From the NCBI GenBank assembly GCA_964353225.1, contig CAYGVA010000001.1:1-61009 (forward strand): a stretch of 61,009 nucleotides of DNA. Reading direction: 5' to 3'. The stretch comes from PCC-6406 sp964353225 (GTDB lineage: Bacteria; Cyanobacteriota; Cyanobacteriia; Phormidesmidales; Phormidesmidaceae). Shown here in pieces: positions 34,318 through 43,343 of the stretch. The notes under the pieces were generated by a model. That model searched no databases, was not told the DNA's origin, and worked only from the letters and a program-made list of their open reading frames with translations. Numbering within the stretch: position 1 is the first letter of the stretch; each line of letters opens with the position of its first letter. The translations under genes were made by a program, and so were the position numbers.

Positions 34318-34839
34318 GTTGATCAGGACGTAGCGTCCGTTGCCCTTGCTAACCCAGTCGCAGTTTGTTAAGGTCTCATTCCCTTCATTCACTGCAGCTT
34401 CGAAGCCTTTTACTGTGCTGGGGTTAGCGGCAACAAGATGATTGCTGCAACGGCTCTGACCCCCATCGATACGACTTTAAGACCGACCTGATTAGACCTC
34501 ATATAGATCGCACCAGACCTTCATCCGCCCCACTGGTGCTGTTTACACGGTATTAGGCTCACGGGAAAGATCAAAGGAATTTCGCTGAAAACGTTTATGA
34601 ACTCTGGTCTTTAAGCATCACTGTTTGCTTGAGGGAAGATGCATTCGTCTATGTCTCTAAATTTAGCTAATCCAGGGAGGGCTAAGCCAGCCTGAATTTT
34701 CCCTCGACAAGGATTGAGAAATCATAAGTGTGCGAGCCTGAGAGACATCATTTCAAAAGGGCGGGGCACCCTAAAGCTCAACTGTCATCTGGCCAGCGCA
34801 GCAGTTCGATGATCGACAATTCTTATGGAGACTCTCGCG
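34318..34839. other. Non-coding region (522 bases)
   Basis: I see no protein, tRNA or known RNA motif here. Short frames on the plus strand (for example 34728-34958) overlap the following lipoprotein gene out of frame and are rejected. The length suggests a decayed gene or an unrecognised small RNA. Confidence 0.4.
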
Positions 34840-35325
34840 ATGAAAAGCCCCGTTGCTCCCATGGTGAAATTATCTGTCTTGGCTGGCCTTGGTCTCTTTT
34901 CTGGTGGCTGCTTTTTGCTACCCAGTACAGTGCTGGAACAGACCTTAAGCCAAGCTGATAAAGCGCGTTCAGTTGAGGCAATGACCTACATCGGTTCGAT
35001 GATCCGAGCCCAGAAAGCCACGTTGATTGAGAATGACGCCTTTGGCCAAACGATTGAGTCGCTACAGCTGGGCATCCCTACAGAAACCCCGAACTATACC
35101 TTTGCGATTACCGCCGATGCTGATAAGACGGTGATCACCGCCACCCCTAAAGAGGCGGAACTTCCAAGCTACGTGGGTGCGCTCTATATTACCAATGCTG
35201 AAACCCAGGAAACCGCCGATATTCTCTGCGAAAGCGAGGGGCCTGCGGAGGCAGCCCCAGCCGTGCCGGTGCTGACGGGGACTACGCTGGTCTGTGCTGT
35301 GGGCTCCCAGGAAGCAGGGCTCTAA
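34840..35325 (+). CDS. Lipoprotein with a type IV pilin-like G/H domain
   Basis: A 161-residue protein starting MKSPVAPMVKL (34840), preceded by GGAG. A hydrophobic segment ends in GLFSGGC, a probable lipobox with the cysteine lipidated. The rest matches the C-terminal domain of cyanobacterial type IV pilins: LSQADKARSVEAMTYIGSM, then LQLGIPTETPNYTF, ATPKEAELPSYVGALYI and a Cys pair (DILCES, TTLVCAV) that likely forms the usual disulfide. The normal prepilin leader (GFTLIELL-type) is missing and replaced by the lipoprotein signal. It would therefore be a membrane-tethered monomer rather than a fibre subunit, and could be a pilus accessory or an unrelated periplasmic protein. Confidence 0.75.
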   Translation: MKSPVAPMVKLSVLAGLGLFSGGCFLLPSTVLEQTLSQADKARSVEAMTYIGSMIRAQKATLIENDAFGQTIESLQLGIPTETPNYTFAITADADKTVITATPKEAELPSYVGALYITNAETQETADILCESEGPAEAAPAVPVLTGTTLVCAVGSQEAGL

Positions 35326-35698
35326 ATGCTTCCGATGCATGGTAAGTGAATGAAGCCGTCTCTCTCTTCCATGGTGAGGGGTGGTTGTTTGGTTTATGGG
35401 GACGAGCTGCTGCTCAGAGATAGGACTGAGGTCAGAAAGCCTGTGGCACGCGTCTTTATTGATCGGCTTTCTGATGCTGCCAATGGCCGACAAGCTGTCA
35501 GCATTGACGGCGTCAGGAGTGGGCGTGAGGGCGTGAGGGCGTGCGAACCGTTGTCCTGAATGGTGGGTCAAAACAACGGCTGGCCGCTAGGCAACTCACC
35601 TCAAGTAAATAAAGGGTTACAAGGCTGGGGGAAATCACTTTTTCCGCTAGCATCGAGGCACCTATTCTCTATTTACTCATCGGGGGCACGGAACGATC
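35326..35698. other. Non-coding region before the lipase gene
   Basis: This 373-base gap holds a 69-codon frame (35350-35559) without recognisable protein features, which I do not accept as a gene. A 10-bp inverted repeat (TCAGAAAGCC at 35432-35441 with GGCTTTCTGA at 35465-35474) could be a terminator for the upstream lipoprotein. Confidence 0.4.
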
Positions 35699-37741
35699 AT
35701 GGGTCTGAGGCGGGCATCTACTACCCTACTGGCATCGCTTTGCATTGGGACAGCAGCCTTATCGACGGTTGTGATGGTCGCAGACCAGCCAGGGGCGATC
35801 GCCCAAGCCCCCCCTCCGGCAGAGCCTGAATCTGCGGCCCCTGAATCTGCGGCCCCTGAACCCGCGACCCCTGAATCTGTTGCACCCGAGGCAGAGACAA
35901 CGCCCGAGGTTTCTGCCCCCGAACCCGTAGCCCCTGAGCCTGTTGTCCCTGGGCCTGCTGCTGCCGAACCGGCCCCTCCATTGGTGGTGCCGGAACCCAC
36001 GGTTCCTGAGCCGGTATCGGCACCGATATCTCGATATAACGATCCCGTATTTTGGGAGTTAACTGTGCAATGGTTGACCGGTTTTGCCCTTTTGGCTGGG
36101 GCTGGGGCGGCCACCCTAGGGGTATCTCAATACCGTCGCCATAGCCATTGGCGGCGGCTGGAATGGCTGCAAGCCTTGGTTGAGGACTTTCGCCAACAGC
36201 CAGAGGTTCAACGGGTCCTGGATATTTTGGACTATGAGGAATATCGCCTGTTTGATCTGACCCTGCCCAATGGCAAGGTTGTACGGTTTGAGGCTTCCGA
36301 TGAGCGTATGAAGCGGGCGCTGCGGTCCCATCAGCAAATGGTCAAAACCCGTTTGGGTTTGAATCAAATCCATCAGGTGCGTAGCCAATCGGGCAAGATG
36401 GATGACCAAACTGCTCAAGTTTTTGAGCGATATGCTTCAGAAGAATTTCCCATTGAGCTGGCCCTAAGGGATTGGTTTGACCGTTTTTTGATGGGGTTGG
36501 AAAAGTTTGAGACCTTAATCGAGGCAGGGTTGACGAGCCCGCAGGAATTACAGCCTTTTGTAATCTATTGGATTAAGTTGATCAGCGATCGCAAGTTTCG
36601 GCGAGAAGGGGGCTCCGGCTTTTACGATCAGTTATTTCACTACATTTACTGGGCCGGATATGACGGGGTGCAACGGTTGTTTGCCCGTTACGGCTATAAG
36701 ATTTTGCCGCCCCCCTACTCGACCCATGATTTCTCTCGGTTTGAGAATTCAGGGGGGGCGTACGATGCCGATCATGCCCTGTGTTTGGCTAAGGCAGCCC
36801 ATTTGGTCTATGGCGATTTGGAGTATGTCAAAGACATTGTCAAGCTTTGGTTGTCTGACCAGCTAGACGCCGACTGGCAAATCATGACGGCTCAAGAATA
36901 TGTGGTCGATTTAATGAAGCGGTGGTTACGAGAAGGGGAAGCCCCCAACCATGATATCGACTCACATTTCAAGTACTTCGATATGAAGACCACCGATACC
37001 CAGGCCTTTTTATTCCGCAAGGGTCATCACATCATGTTGATTTTCCGAGGCAGTCAGGAAACGGCGGACTGGAAAACGAACTTTAGCTTTAGACTTCGGC
37101 CCTTTCGTGTGCAAATTAAGCCCAATGTGGCGTTGCCGGCTGGGGAGGTGCATCAGGGCTTTCAAGGGGCGTGGGAAAGTGTTGAAAAAATGGTCGGTTA
37201 CTATCTCAAACAGTGGTGGACTGCTGACAGTCAGCTTTGGGTGGCGGGCCACAGTTTGGGCGGTGCCTTAGCGGCCTTAGCGGCAACCTCCCTTGACTAT
37301 CAAGGGTTCCATGTGAATGGTCTTTATACGTTTGGGCAACCCCGCGTCGGGGATTGGCAGTTTGTGCGTGAGGTGAATCAGCATATGGGCGATCGCATAT
37401 TTCGCTATGTAAATAACAACGATGTGGTGCCGATGATTCCCCTCCAGTTCAACATTTTGAAGCCGACCCGCTTCTACGGACACATGGGGCAGTTCCGCTA
37501 TTTCAATAGTTCAGGTGAGCTCCAGATGCAGTCCTTTACAGGGCAACGGTGGCCCGACCGCCTACTGGGCTTTGTGTTGGGCCTACGGGAGTCGGGGGCT
37601 GACCTGGTGAATGATCATATGATGGGCTTTTATGTGAGCCACCTACAGGCTACCCTCGAACGCGAATTGGCCGAGGAAGAGGTGCAAAAAGAGAAAGAGC
37701 GATGGGCCAAACTAGAACTCAAAACGGTAAAGGACGCTTAG
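35699..37741 (+). CDS. Membrane-anchored class 3 lipase with a long N-terminal regulatory region
   Basis: A 680-residue protein. A signal/anchor (ASLCIGTAALSTVVMVA) is followed by a Pro-Glu-Ala-rich repeat linker (about 38-105, repeats of APEP/SAAPE). A transmembrane helix comes next (about 120-140), then a charged helical region of about 150 residues that I cannot assign (EWLQALVEDFRQQPEVQRVL). The C-terminal 300 residues are a Lipase_3 domain: nucleophile Ser at about 519 in GHSLGGALAAL, Asp in NNNDVVP and His in FYGHMGQF. Class 3 lipases hydrolyse acylglycerols or membrane galactolipids. The combination suggests a membrane-bound lipid-remodelling enzyme; substrate unknown. It ends with a charged tail (EEEVQKEKERW). 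Confidence 0.85.
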   Translation: MGLRRASTTLLASLCIGTAALSTVVMVADQPGAIAQAPPPAEPESAAPESAAPEPATPESVAPEAETTPEVSAPEPVAPEPVVPGPAAAEPAPPLVVPEPTVPEPVSAPISRYNDPVFWELTVQWLTGFALLAGAGAATLGVSQYRRHSHWRRLEWLQALVEDFRQQPEVQRVLDILDYEEYRLFDLTLPNGKVVRFEASDERMKRALRSHQQMVKTRLGLNQIHQVRSQSGKMDDQTAQVFERYASEEFPIELALRDWFDRFLMGLEKFETLIEAGLTSPQELQPFVIYWIKLISDRKFRREGGSGFYDQLFHYIYWAGYDGVQRLFARYGYKILPPPYSTHDFSRFENSGGAYDADHALCLAKAAHLVYGDLEYVKDIVKLWLSDQLDADWQIMTAQEYVVDLMKRWLREGEAPNHDIDSHFKYFDMKTTDTQAFLFRKGHHIMLIFRGSQETADWKTNFSFRLRPFRVQIKPNVALPAGEVHQGFQGAWESVEKMVGYYLKQWWTADSQLWVAGHSLGGALAALAATSLDYQGFHVNGLYTFGQPRVGDWQFVREVNQHMGDRIFRYVNNNDVVPMIPLQFNILKPTRFYGHMGQFRYFNSSGELQMQSFTGQRWPDRLLGFVLGLRESGADLVNDHMMGFYVSHLQATLERELAEEEVQKEKERWAKLELKTVKDA

Positions 37742-37808
37742 GGTAGAGAAGTCGCAGCGAGTCACCCAACTCAAACCCAACCGTATTACAGCCAGGTTTT
37801 TTCCCATT

Positions 37809-40640
37809 GTGAAACGCGCCAATTCCACCCTAGATCGTCGCCCGCCCTTGATTCTGTTTGTGGCGATCGCCCTCCTCTTGCTCTTCGCCCTCTCCGGGAC
37901 CCTGGTCCATCTGTTGACCGAATCTTGGTGGTTCGAGGCGGTGGGGTATGGGGAGGTCTTTTGGACCCGAATCTTCTGGCAGGTGATCATTTGGGCGGGC
38001 ACCCTGGTGCTATACGCGGTCTTTTTGCTAGCCAATTATGGGCTGGCCCTCTGGCTCACCCGAGAGAGTCCCTGGCGACTGCTGCAAGGGCAAAGTCTGG
38101 CCCAGGGTAAAGCCCTCTCGCCCCTTTGGATTTCGCTAGTGCGGTATGGGGCGATCGCCTTTACCCTGTTGATCTCCTTTGACGCCGCCACCAAAAGTGC
38201 CGCTGCCTGGGATCGCATCCTCAAGTTTTTGAATCCCAGCAATTTTGATCTAACCGAGCCCCTATTCCAAAAAGACATTAGCTTTTATCTGTTTCGACTG
38301 CCCTTTTTCCATGGGCTACAGCAGGGGATAGCGGAGGCCTTGGTGTGGGCCTTAGCCCTGGCGATCGTCATCTACTTGCTAAAGGGGGAAATTCGACCCG
38401 AACGGGGCTGGAAATACTTTCTCACCGGTGAAGCCAAAACCCACCTCTGCCTCCTGCTCGCTGGGTTGGCCGTCGTGATCGCCGCTGGTTTTTACCTAGA
38501 GCGTTACGAGCTGCTGTTTTCCCCCAGTGGCGTCGTGTTTGGGGCGGGCTATACCGACGTCCATGCCCGATTGCAGGCCCATTGGTTGATGGCCTTTGTC
38601 ACCCTTTCCGTAGCAGTCCTGTTCCTTATTGCCCTGTGGCGCAGTGGGTTTTGGCTGCCGATGGTGGGGATGGGCTTCTACCTAGGGGTCTTGATTCTGG
38701 TGAACGGGTTTTATCCCTGGTTTCAGCAGCAGTTTTTGGTCGCCCCCAATGAACTGGTTAAGGAGCGCCCCTACATTGAGCACAACATTGCCTTTACCCG
38801 CGCCGCCTACGGGTTAGAGCAGGTGCAGAGTGATGCCTTCCCGGCAGAGGCCACCCTCACCCGCGCCGACCTCACCGAGAATGCGTCCACCGTCGATAAT
38901 ATTCGCCTCTGGGACTATCGCCCCCTGCTCAGTACCTACCGCCAATTGCAGGAAATTCGATCCTATTACCGTTTTCAGGATGTGGACATCGATCGCTATA
39001 TCCTCGACGACGACTACCGTCAGGTGATGCTCGCGGCCCGAGAGTTGGACTATACCGAAGCTCCCCCAGAGGCCCAAACCTGGGTGAATCAACGCCTCAA
39101 ATTTACCCACGGCTATGGGGTAGTGATGAGTCCGGTCAACCGCTTCACCCGCGATGGTTTGCCGGAGTTGATGATTAAAAATATCCCGCCGGAATCCAAT
39201 GTCGATCTGGACATCACCCAACCCCGGATTTATTACGGCGAGGCCACCCGTTCTTACATGTTTACGGGGACGAGCACCGATGAGTTTGATTATCCCTTGG
39301 CCAATGAAAACGCGGTGAATCGCTACGACGGGGACGGAGGGGTGCCCATGGGGTCCTTTGGGCGGCGGTTGGCCTATGCCTACGACCTGGGTAACCTCAA
39401 AACCCTGATTTCCAATTACTTTACGGGGGAGTCGCGGATTCACTACTACCGCAACGTGGTACGGCGGGCGCGGCAAATCGCCCCATTTCTTGACTACGAC
39501 AGTGACCCCTATGTGACCATTATTGACGGCAGACTAAAGTGGATTTTGGATGGCTATACCACCAGTAACCGCTATCCCTATGCCCAGCCCTTGAGACGCA
39601 GTAATGATGTGGAGGCGATCTTAGGCAAAGATGCGATCGCCGCAATTTCCCGCCGAGGCACCAACTACATCCGCGATGCGGCCAAGGTGGTCGTAGATGC
39701 CTACGATGGCAGCCTGCAATTCTACGTGATGGACAGCAGCGATCCGATCCTGGCCACCTACCAAAAGATCTTCCCCGATCTGTTCCAGGGAGCCGACACC
39801 ATGCCCGAGGCGGTGCGATCGCATGTCCGCTACCCCCATGATTTGTTTACGATTCAGTCCCAGATGTACCGCACCTACCACATGGGCAATCCGGAAGTGT
39901 TCTACAACCGGGAAGATTTGTGGCGGTTCCCATTGCAGGTTTACGAAAAAGAACAGGTGCAGATGGAGCCGTACTACACGATCATGCGGCTGCCCGAAGC
40001 GGAGGAAGAAGAGTTCATTGCGATCATGCCCTTCACCCCAGTGAATAAAGACAACATGGTGGCCTGGTTGTCGGCCCGCTCCGATGGGGACGAATATGGC
40101 AAGCTGCTGCTCTATGAATTCCCCAAGCAGCAGTTGGTCTATGGCCCCAGCCAGATCGAGGCCCGCATTGACCAAACCCCCGAAATTTCTCAACAACTCA
40201 CCCTCTGGAGCCAGGAAGGCTCTCGGGTGATTCGAGGGGACCTGCTGGTAATTCCGATCAAGCAGTCATTGCTTTACGTGGAGCCCGTTTACCTGCGGGC
40301 GGAGCAGGGGGAACTGCCAGAGCTGAAGCGCATCATTGTGGCTTACGACAACCAGGTGGTCATGGGCGAAACCCTAGATGAAGCCCTGAACACTATTTTT
40401 GGGGCTCGCCCTGTAGAGACCGCCGATGCTGTCCCACCTCGGGAAGAGACTGACGCAACGGCTGCCCCCGCCCCAACGGCGGCGGATGCGCCGACGCTTT
40501 CCCCAGCGCTCGAAGCCCGCATTAAAGCAGCGGTAGAAGCCTATGATGCGGGGCAAGCCGCCCTGCAACGGGGGGATTGGGAAGCCTATGGGGAAGCCCA
40601 AGAACGCTTGGGAGAGGTCCTACAGGATCTAGAGCAGTAG
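37809..40640 (+). CDS. UPF0182 family integral membrane protein
   Basis: A 943-residue protein read from a GTG at 37809. The N-terminal 310 residues contain seven transmembrane helices with loops typical of UPF0182 (ESWWFEAVGYGEVFWTR; FQKDISFYLFRLPF). A large extracytoplasmic domain follows, with family signatures such as NIRLWDYRPLL, DVDIDRY and PFTPVNKDNMVAWL. The C-terminus ends in an Ala/Pro-rich linker plus a short helical hairpin (VEAYDAGQAALQRGDWEAYGEAQERL). UPF0182 is conserved in cyanobacteria and actinobacteria with no known biochemical role. It lies 67 bp after the lipase and may share its transcript. Confidence 0.93.
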   Translation: MKRANSTLDRRPPLILFVAIALLLLFALSGTLVHLLTESWWFEAVGYGEVFWTRIFWQVIIWAGTLVLYAVFLLANYGLALWLTRESPWRLLQGQSLAQGKALSPLWISLVRYGAIAFTLLISFDAATKSAAAWDRILKFLNPSNFDLTEPLFQKDISFYLFRLPFFHGLQQGIAEALVWALALAIVIYLLKGEIRPERGWKYFLTGEAKTHLCLLLAGLAVVIAAGFYLERYELLFSPSGVVFGAGYTDVHARLQAHWLMAFVTLSVAVLFLIALWRSGFWLPMVGMGFYLGVLILVNGFYPWFQQQFLVAPNELVKERPYIEHNIAFTRAAYGLEQVQSDAFPAEATLTRADLTENASTVDNIRLWDYRPLLSTYRQLQEIRSYYRFQDVDIDRYILDDDYRQVMLAARELDYTEAPPEAQTWVNQRLKFTHGYGVVMSPVNRFTRDGLPELMIKNIPPESNVDLDITQPRIYYGEATRSYMFTGTSTDEFDYPLANENAVNRYDGDGGVPMGSFGRRLAYAYDLGNLKTLISNYFTGESRIHYYRNVVRRARQIAPFLDYDSDPYVTIIDGRLKWILDGYTTSNRYPYAQPLRRSNDVEAILGKDAIAAISRRGTNYIRDAAKVVVDAYDGSLQFYVMDSSDPILATYQKIFPDLFQGADTMPEAVRSHVRYPHDLFTIQSQMYRTYHMGNPEVFYNREDLWRFPLQVYEKEQVQMEPYYTIMRLPEAEEEEFIAIMPFTPVNKDNMVAWLSARSDGDEYGKLLLYEFPKQQLVYGPSQIEARIDQTPEISQQLTLWSQEGSRVIRGDLLVIPIKQSLLYVEPVYLRAEQGELPELKRIIVAYDNQVVMGETLDEALNTIFGARPVETADAVPPREETDATAAPAPTAADAPTLSPALEARIKAAVEAYDAGQAALQRGDWEAYGEAQERLGEVLQDLEQ

Positions 40641-40646
40641 TCAGAC

Positions 40647-40677
40647 ATGAACATTCGAGCATGAACATTTGGGCATG
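40647..40677 (+). promoter_or_regulatory. Tandem start-codon repeats forming two 5-codon mini-ORFs
   Basis: A 14-nt unit beginning ATGAACATT recurs at 40647 and 40661, and again, slightly altered (ATGAATATT), at the real start at 40675. Because the period is 14, each upstream ATG is out of frame with the next and reads M-N-I-x-A-stop, its TGA overlapping the following ATG (ATGA). This could couple or throttle translation of the cobalamin-binding protein. Confidence 0.6.
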
Positions 40678-41586
40678 AATATTGTGACCCTGCTCCCCAG
40701 CGCCACCGAAATGGCTTGTGCCCTTGGTCTCGAAGGATCACTGGTGGCGGTGAGCCATGAATGTGACTTTCCCCCCGAGGTGACTACGTTACCCAAAATC
40801 ACCAGCAGCATTATTCCCCACAATGTCTCTGCCAAGCAAATTGATCAGGCGGTGGCCGAAGCGATTCGCCGAGGGGAGGCGCTCTATCAGATCGATGGGG
40901 ATTTACTTCAAGCCCTCAATCCGGATCTGATCATCACCCAGGGGCTCTGTGATGTCTGTGCAGTCAATGCCGGGACGGTGCAAGCCACGATGATGTTCTT
41001 ACCTGATGTTGTGGCTGAGACTGTGCAGGTGCTGTCATTATCGGCTCAGAATTTTGCCGGGATTTTAGCTGATATGGACCAAGTCGCCCAGGCGACGGAC
41101 TCGACAGCAGCAGCAGCCCAACTGCGGGAAACCTTGCAGCACCGTTGGCAACGACTCCAAACCACGCAGCCGGCAACCAAACCCAGGGTGCTGATGCTGG
41201 AATGGCCAGAACCGTTCTTTTATGGGGGGCATTGGGTGCCGGAAATGGTGGCCGTGGCGGGGGGTATTGATGTGCTCGGCCAAGTGGGGCAAGATTCGGG
41301 CCGCTGCACCCTGTCGGATATCCAATCCCAGGATCCCGACATCATTATTTCAATGGCTTGCGGGTATGGACTCACGGGGAATATCGACTTTGCTAACCAA
41401 CTGGCTGCCAACCCTGAGTTCAGTTCATTGCGGGCGGTCCAAACCCATCAGCTCTGGGCGATGGATGCCAACAGTTATTGCAGTCGCCCCGCCCCCAGAA
41501 TTGTCGATGGGGCCGAAAAGCTCCAGTTGATTTTCAACCAGGGCGGGCAAGGGGTGGCTGGGATTGAACGGATCCGAGTGGATTAG
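40675..41586 (+). CDS. Cobalamin-binding (BtuF-like) protein without signal peptide
   Basis: A 303-residue protein with the bilobed fold of class III substrate-binding proteins: IVTLLPSATEMACALGL and VAVSHECDFP at the N-terminus, DLIITQGLCDVCAV in the first lobe, and RVLMLEWPEPFFYGGHWVPEM and DIIISMACGYG in the second. These are the hallmarks of the COG0614 cobalamin-binding group. The start at ATG 40675 is chosen over a TTG at 40669. No signal peptide or lipobox is present, so unlike BtuF it would be cytoplasmic, perhaps in corrinoid salvage or sensing. No BtuC/BtuD genes or cobalamin riboswitch were seen nearby. Confidence 0.85.
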   Translation: MNIVTLLPSATEMACALGLEGSLVAVSHECDFPPEVTTLPKITSSIIPHNVSAKQIDQAVAEAIRRGEALYQIDGDLLQALNPDLIITQGLCDVCAVNAGTVQATMMFLPDVVAETVQVLSLSAQNFAGILADMDQVAQATDSTAAAAQLRETLQHRWQRLQTTQPATKPRVLMLEWPEPFFYGGHWVPEMVAVAGGIDVLGQVGQDSGRCTLSDIQSQDPDIIISMACGYGLTGNIDFANQLAANPEFSSLRAVQTHQLWAMDANSYCSRPAPRIVDGAEKLQLIFNQGGQGVAGIERIRVD

Positions 41587-41672
41587 TCTCCCTAATCCCA
41601 TGGCTGTCCCATTCCTAAAGCGCTCCTATGCGTAGATCTGACGCCGTTGAATTAGAGCCTTTGTAATATGTG

Positions 41673-41716
41673 CCATAAAAAAACCGCCCCAAACTAAGGA
41701 GGCGGTTTTTTTATGG
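41673..41716. terminator. Bidirectional intrinsic terminator between cobalamin-binding gene and petE
   Basis: A 16-bp perfect stem (41673-41688 with 41701-41716) whose A7/T7 tracts provide a U-run on either strand. It lies between two convergent genes, 86 bp after one and 31 bp after the other. This is the clearest intrinsic terminator in the window. Confidence 0.93.
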
Positions 41717-41747
41717 GGATTAATCCCCTATCAAGCCTTCGTCAGAT

Positions 41748-42164
41748 CTACTCAACGGTGATCGTACCGACCATGCCAGCGCCACGGTGGGGGGCGCAGA
41801 AGTAGGTGTAGGTACCAGCAGGCATATCTGCGGTGAAGGTGGTGGAGTAGGACTCACCAGGGGAGAAGGTGAGTTGGTCATGGGCAAGCTTGGCGGCTAA
41901 AGCCTTATCACCACCAGGAATCGTCGCGTCATCAAAAATGACATTATGGGGGGCCATTTTGTTGTTAACCCAAGTGACGGTATCCCCAGCCGTAACAGAA
42001 ATCTTGGCCGGTTCAAATACCAATAGACCTGAATCAGAGCCCATCTTCACTTCATAGTCGGTTGCAAAAGCAGGGGAAGCTGCTAAGACCACAGTGCCAA
42101 TGACCATTGCAAAGGCCAGACATACAACAGTCAGACTACGAAGCGCACGTGCAATATTTTTCAT
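41748..42164 (-). CDS. petE: Plastocyanin
   Basis: A 138-residue precursor of the blue copper protein that carries electrons from cytochrome b6f to photosystem I in the thylakoid lumen. The start is MKNIARALRSL (42164) with AGAGGT six bases upstream; the frame's longer version adds 21 residues without support. A lumenal signal peptide ends near ASPAFA, and the mature part starts TDYEVKMG. The four copper ligands are visible: His in APHNVIFD, then Cys, His and Met in YFCAPHRGAGM. Plastocyanin genes are typically induced by copper. The gene is downstream of, and on the same strand as, the cytochrome c-550 gene, with a 280-bp gap. Confidence 0.97.
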   Translation of the reverse strand: MKNIARALRSLTVVCLAFAMVIGTVVLAASPAFATDYEVKMGSDSGLLVFEPAKISVTAGDTVTWVNNKMAPHNVIFDDATIPGGDKALAAKLAHDQLTFSPGESYSTTFTADMPAGTYTYFCAPHRGAGMVGTITVE

Positions 42165-42444
42165 TTTTACCTCTAACGTGGTTAAGTTAATTGCCCACAA
42201 CAGCAGGATTTTTCGGGGCGAAAGCAACTTATCTTAAAGATTACAGCAAGACTTGGTGCTGTTTCTAGGAAACTGCTGAGGCTATAGCCAGGTAAAGCCC
42301 TTCTCTTAGGCTGAAAGCTTTAGGAAATTGCCTTAAAGATGGGGCTTGCGGACAAATAAAATCATGGTCATCATGCCGACTTGTCGCAAGTAGGGGTTGG
42401 ACAGTGCCAAACCCCGACTTGCTGCGCTATTTGCTAGCAAAGCC

Positions 42445-42960
42445 CTAGGCGTTGCCAAGACCGGGAGCAGAAACCTTACTCTTACCGCCGCCCCATAGGG
42501 GACCCATAATTTTAGGCTGGATCAAGATATGACCCGAAAGCGAGACGAGATCTTCATCTGTTAGCCCCCGCATTAGGGGATAGATATCGCTGCTTTTCAT
42601 GCTGGGGTGTAGTGATGAAATATCGCTCAACCCGTCATAGGTCATGGGCTCTTTTAAATAAGCAACCAATGCTTCAATGTTGTCCCGAGGAGGCAGGGCA
42701 CCGGCTAGGCTTTCTGAATCCAGACCAACTGTGGGGTTGGTTTTGGTAATGCCGCTATTGTGGCAAATGGCACAGCTATTGTTGAACTTTTTGCGACCCC
42801 GAGCTACTTGGTCCAATGACAGCACAAAGGTATCACCCTGAGCATTTAAAGGCACAGTTCGAGTTGCTTCATCAAGTTCCGCTGCGATCGCTGGTCCTGC
42901 CACCCATTGGCTAAAGACCAATACGGCAACCGCGACTAGCCAAAGGCACTTTCTAAACAT
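42445..42960 (-). CDS. psbV: Cytochrome c-550 (PsbV or PsbV-like)
   Basis: A 171-residue precursor. I place the start at MFRKCLWLVAV (42960), which has GAGGAG just upstream; the signal peptide ends at PAIA, giving the canonical mature start AELDEATRTVPLN. The heme site is CAICH, and the second axial histidine is in LHPSMKSSDIYPLMR. PsbV binds lumenally to photosystem II and stabilises the Mn cluster. It differs from textbook PsbV at the C-terminus: after QPKIMGPLWGGGK it continues SKVSAPGLGNA instead of ending in the usual Ile-Tyr-Tyr. It may be a divergent PsbV or a PsbV2-type paralogue. A 6-bp inverted repeat (TGATAG/CTATCA) lies just upstream of its ribosome-binding site. Confidence 0.85.
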   Translation of the reverse strand: MFRKCLWLVAVAVLVFSQWVAGPAIAAELDEATRTVPLNAQGDTFVLSLDQVARGRKKFNNSCAICHNSGITKTNPTVGLDSESLAGALPPRDNIEALVAYLKEPMTYDGLSDISSLHPSMKSSDIYPLMRGLTDEDLVSLSGHILIQPKIMGPLWGGGKSKVSAPGLGNA

Positions 42961-43343
42961 GGTTCTCCTCAAGATTTTGATAGGTGATCTATCACGCAAC
43001 ACAGCAGGCTCAACATCCAAGGTGATTTGCACTGAGGGCCATCTTAGATGGGGTCCGTCCTCAACAAATGAGTCGTTCTCCCCCCTCCCAAAGAATGAAT
43101 CCCATCCCTCCTAGCACAAGGTTTACTGTGAAAATTGAGTTCCTAGTAATGAATATCATGCCACCGAATGGCCCTATTCCCAAGGCTAAGAGCAGGGTTT
43201 TAGACCCAATGGCAGCCAACGGGTCTAGCTGCTGGCCTGAGAGGGATTCCCCTGGGAACGACCGTGCTCTAGTTACAGACCAAGGATTTGCCTTGGTCTA
43301 TACCGCAAAATCAACTGGGCGACAGCGGCCGGGGCGGTTGGGG
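42961..43343. other. Intergenic region between psbV and accD
   Basis: These 383 bases lie between two minus-strand genes and should hold the psbV promoter. A 9-bp hairpin (AGACCAAGG at 43277-43285 with CCTTGGTCT at 43291-43299) lies 45 bp beyond the accD stop and may end the accD transcript, though no U-tract follows. The open frame 43068-43406 on the plus strand is not protein-like. Confidence 0.5.
43277..43299 (-). terminator. Putative stem-loop after accD
   Basis: Nine perfect base pairs around ATTTG, 45 bp past the accD stop codon. No run of U follows, so the terminator call rests on position and stem alone. Confidence 0.45.

Noticed and set aside
35721..36114. Minus-strand repeats rich in Gly-Ser-Gly-Ala
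   Set aside because: They are the antisense of the Pro-Glu-Ala repeat linker of the lipase, not an independent repeat protein.
40600..40680. Possible cobalamin riboswitch before the cobalamin-binding protein
   Set aside because: The gap after the UPF0182 stop is only 34 bp and lacks the B12-box consensus, so no riboswitch fits.
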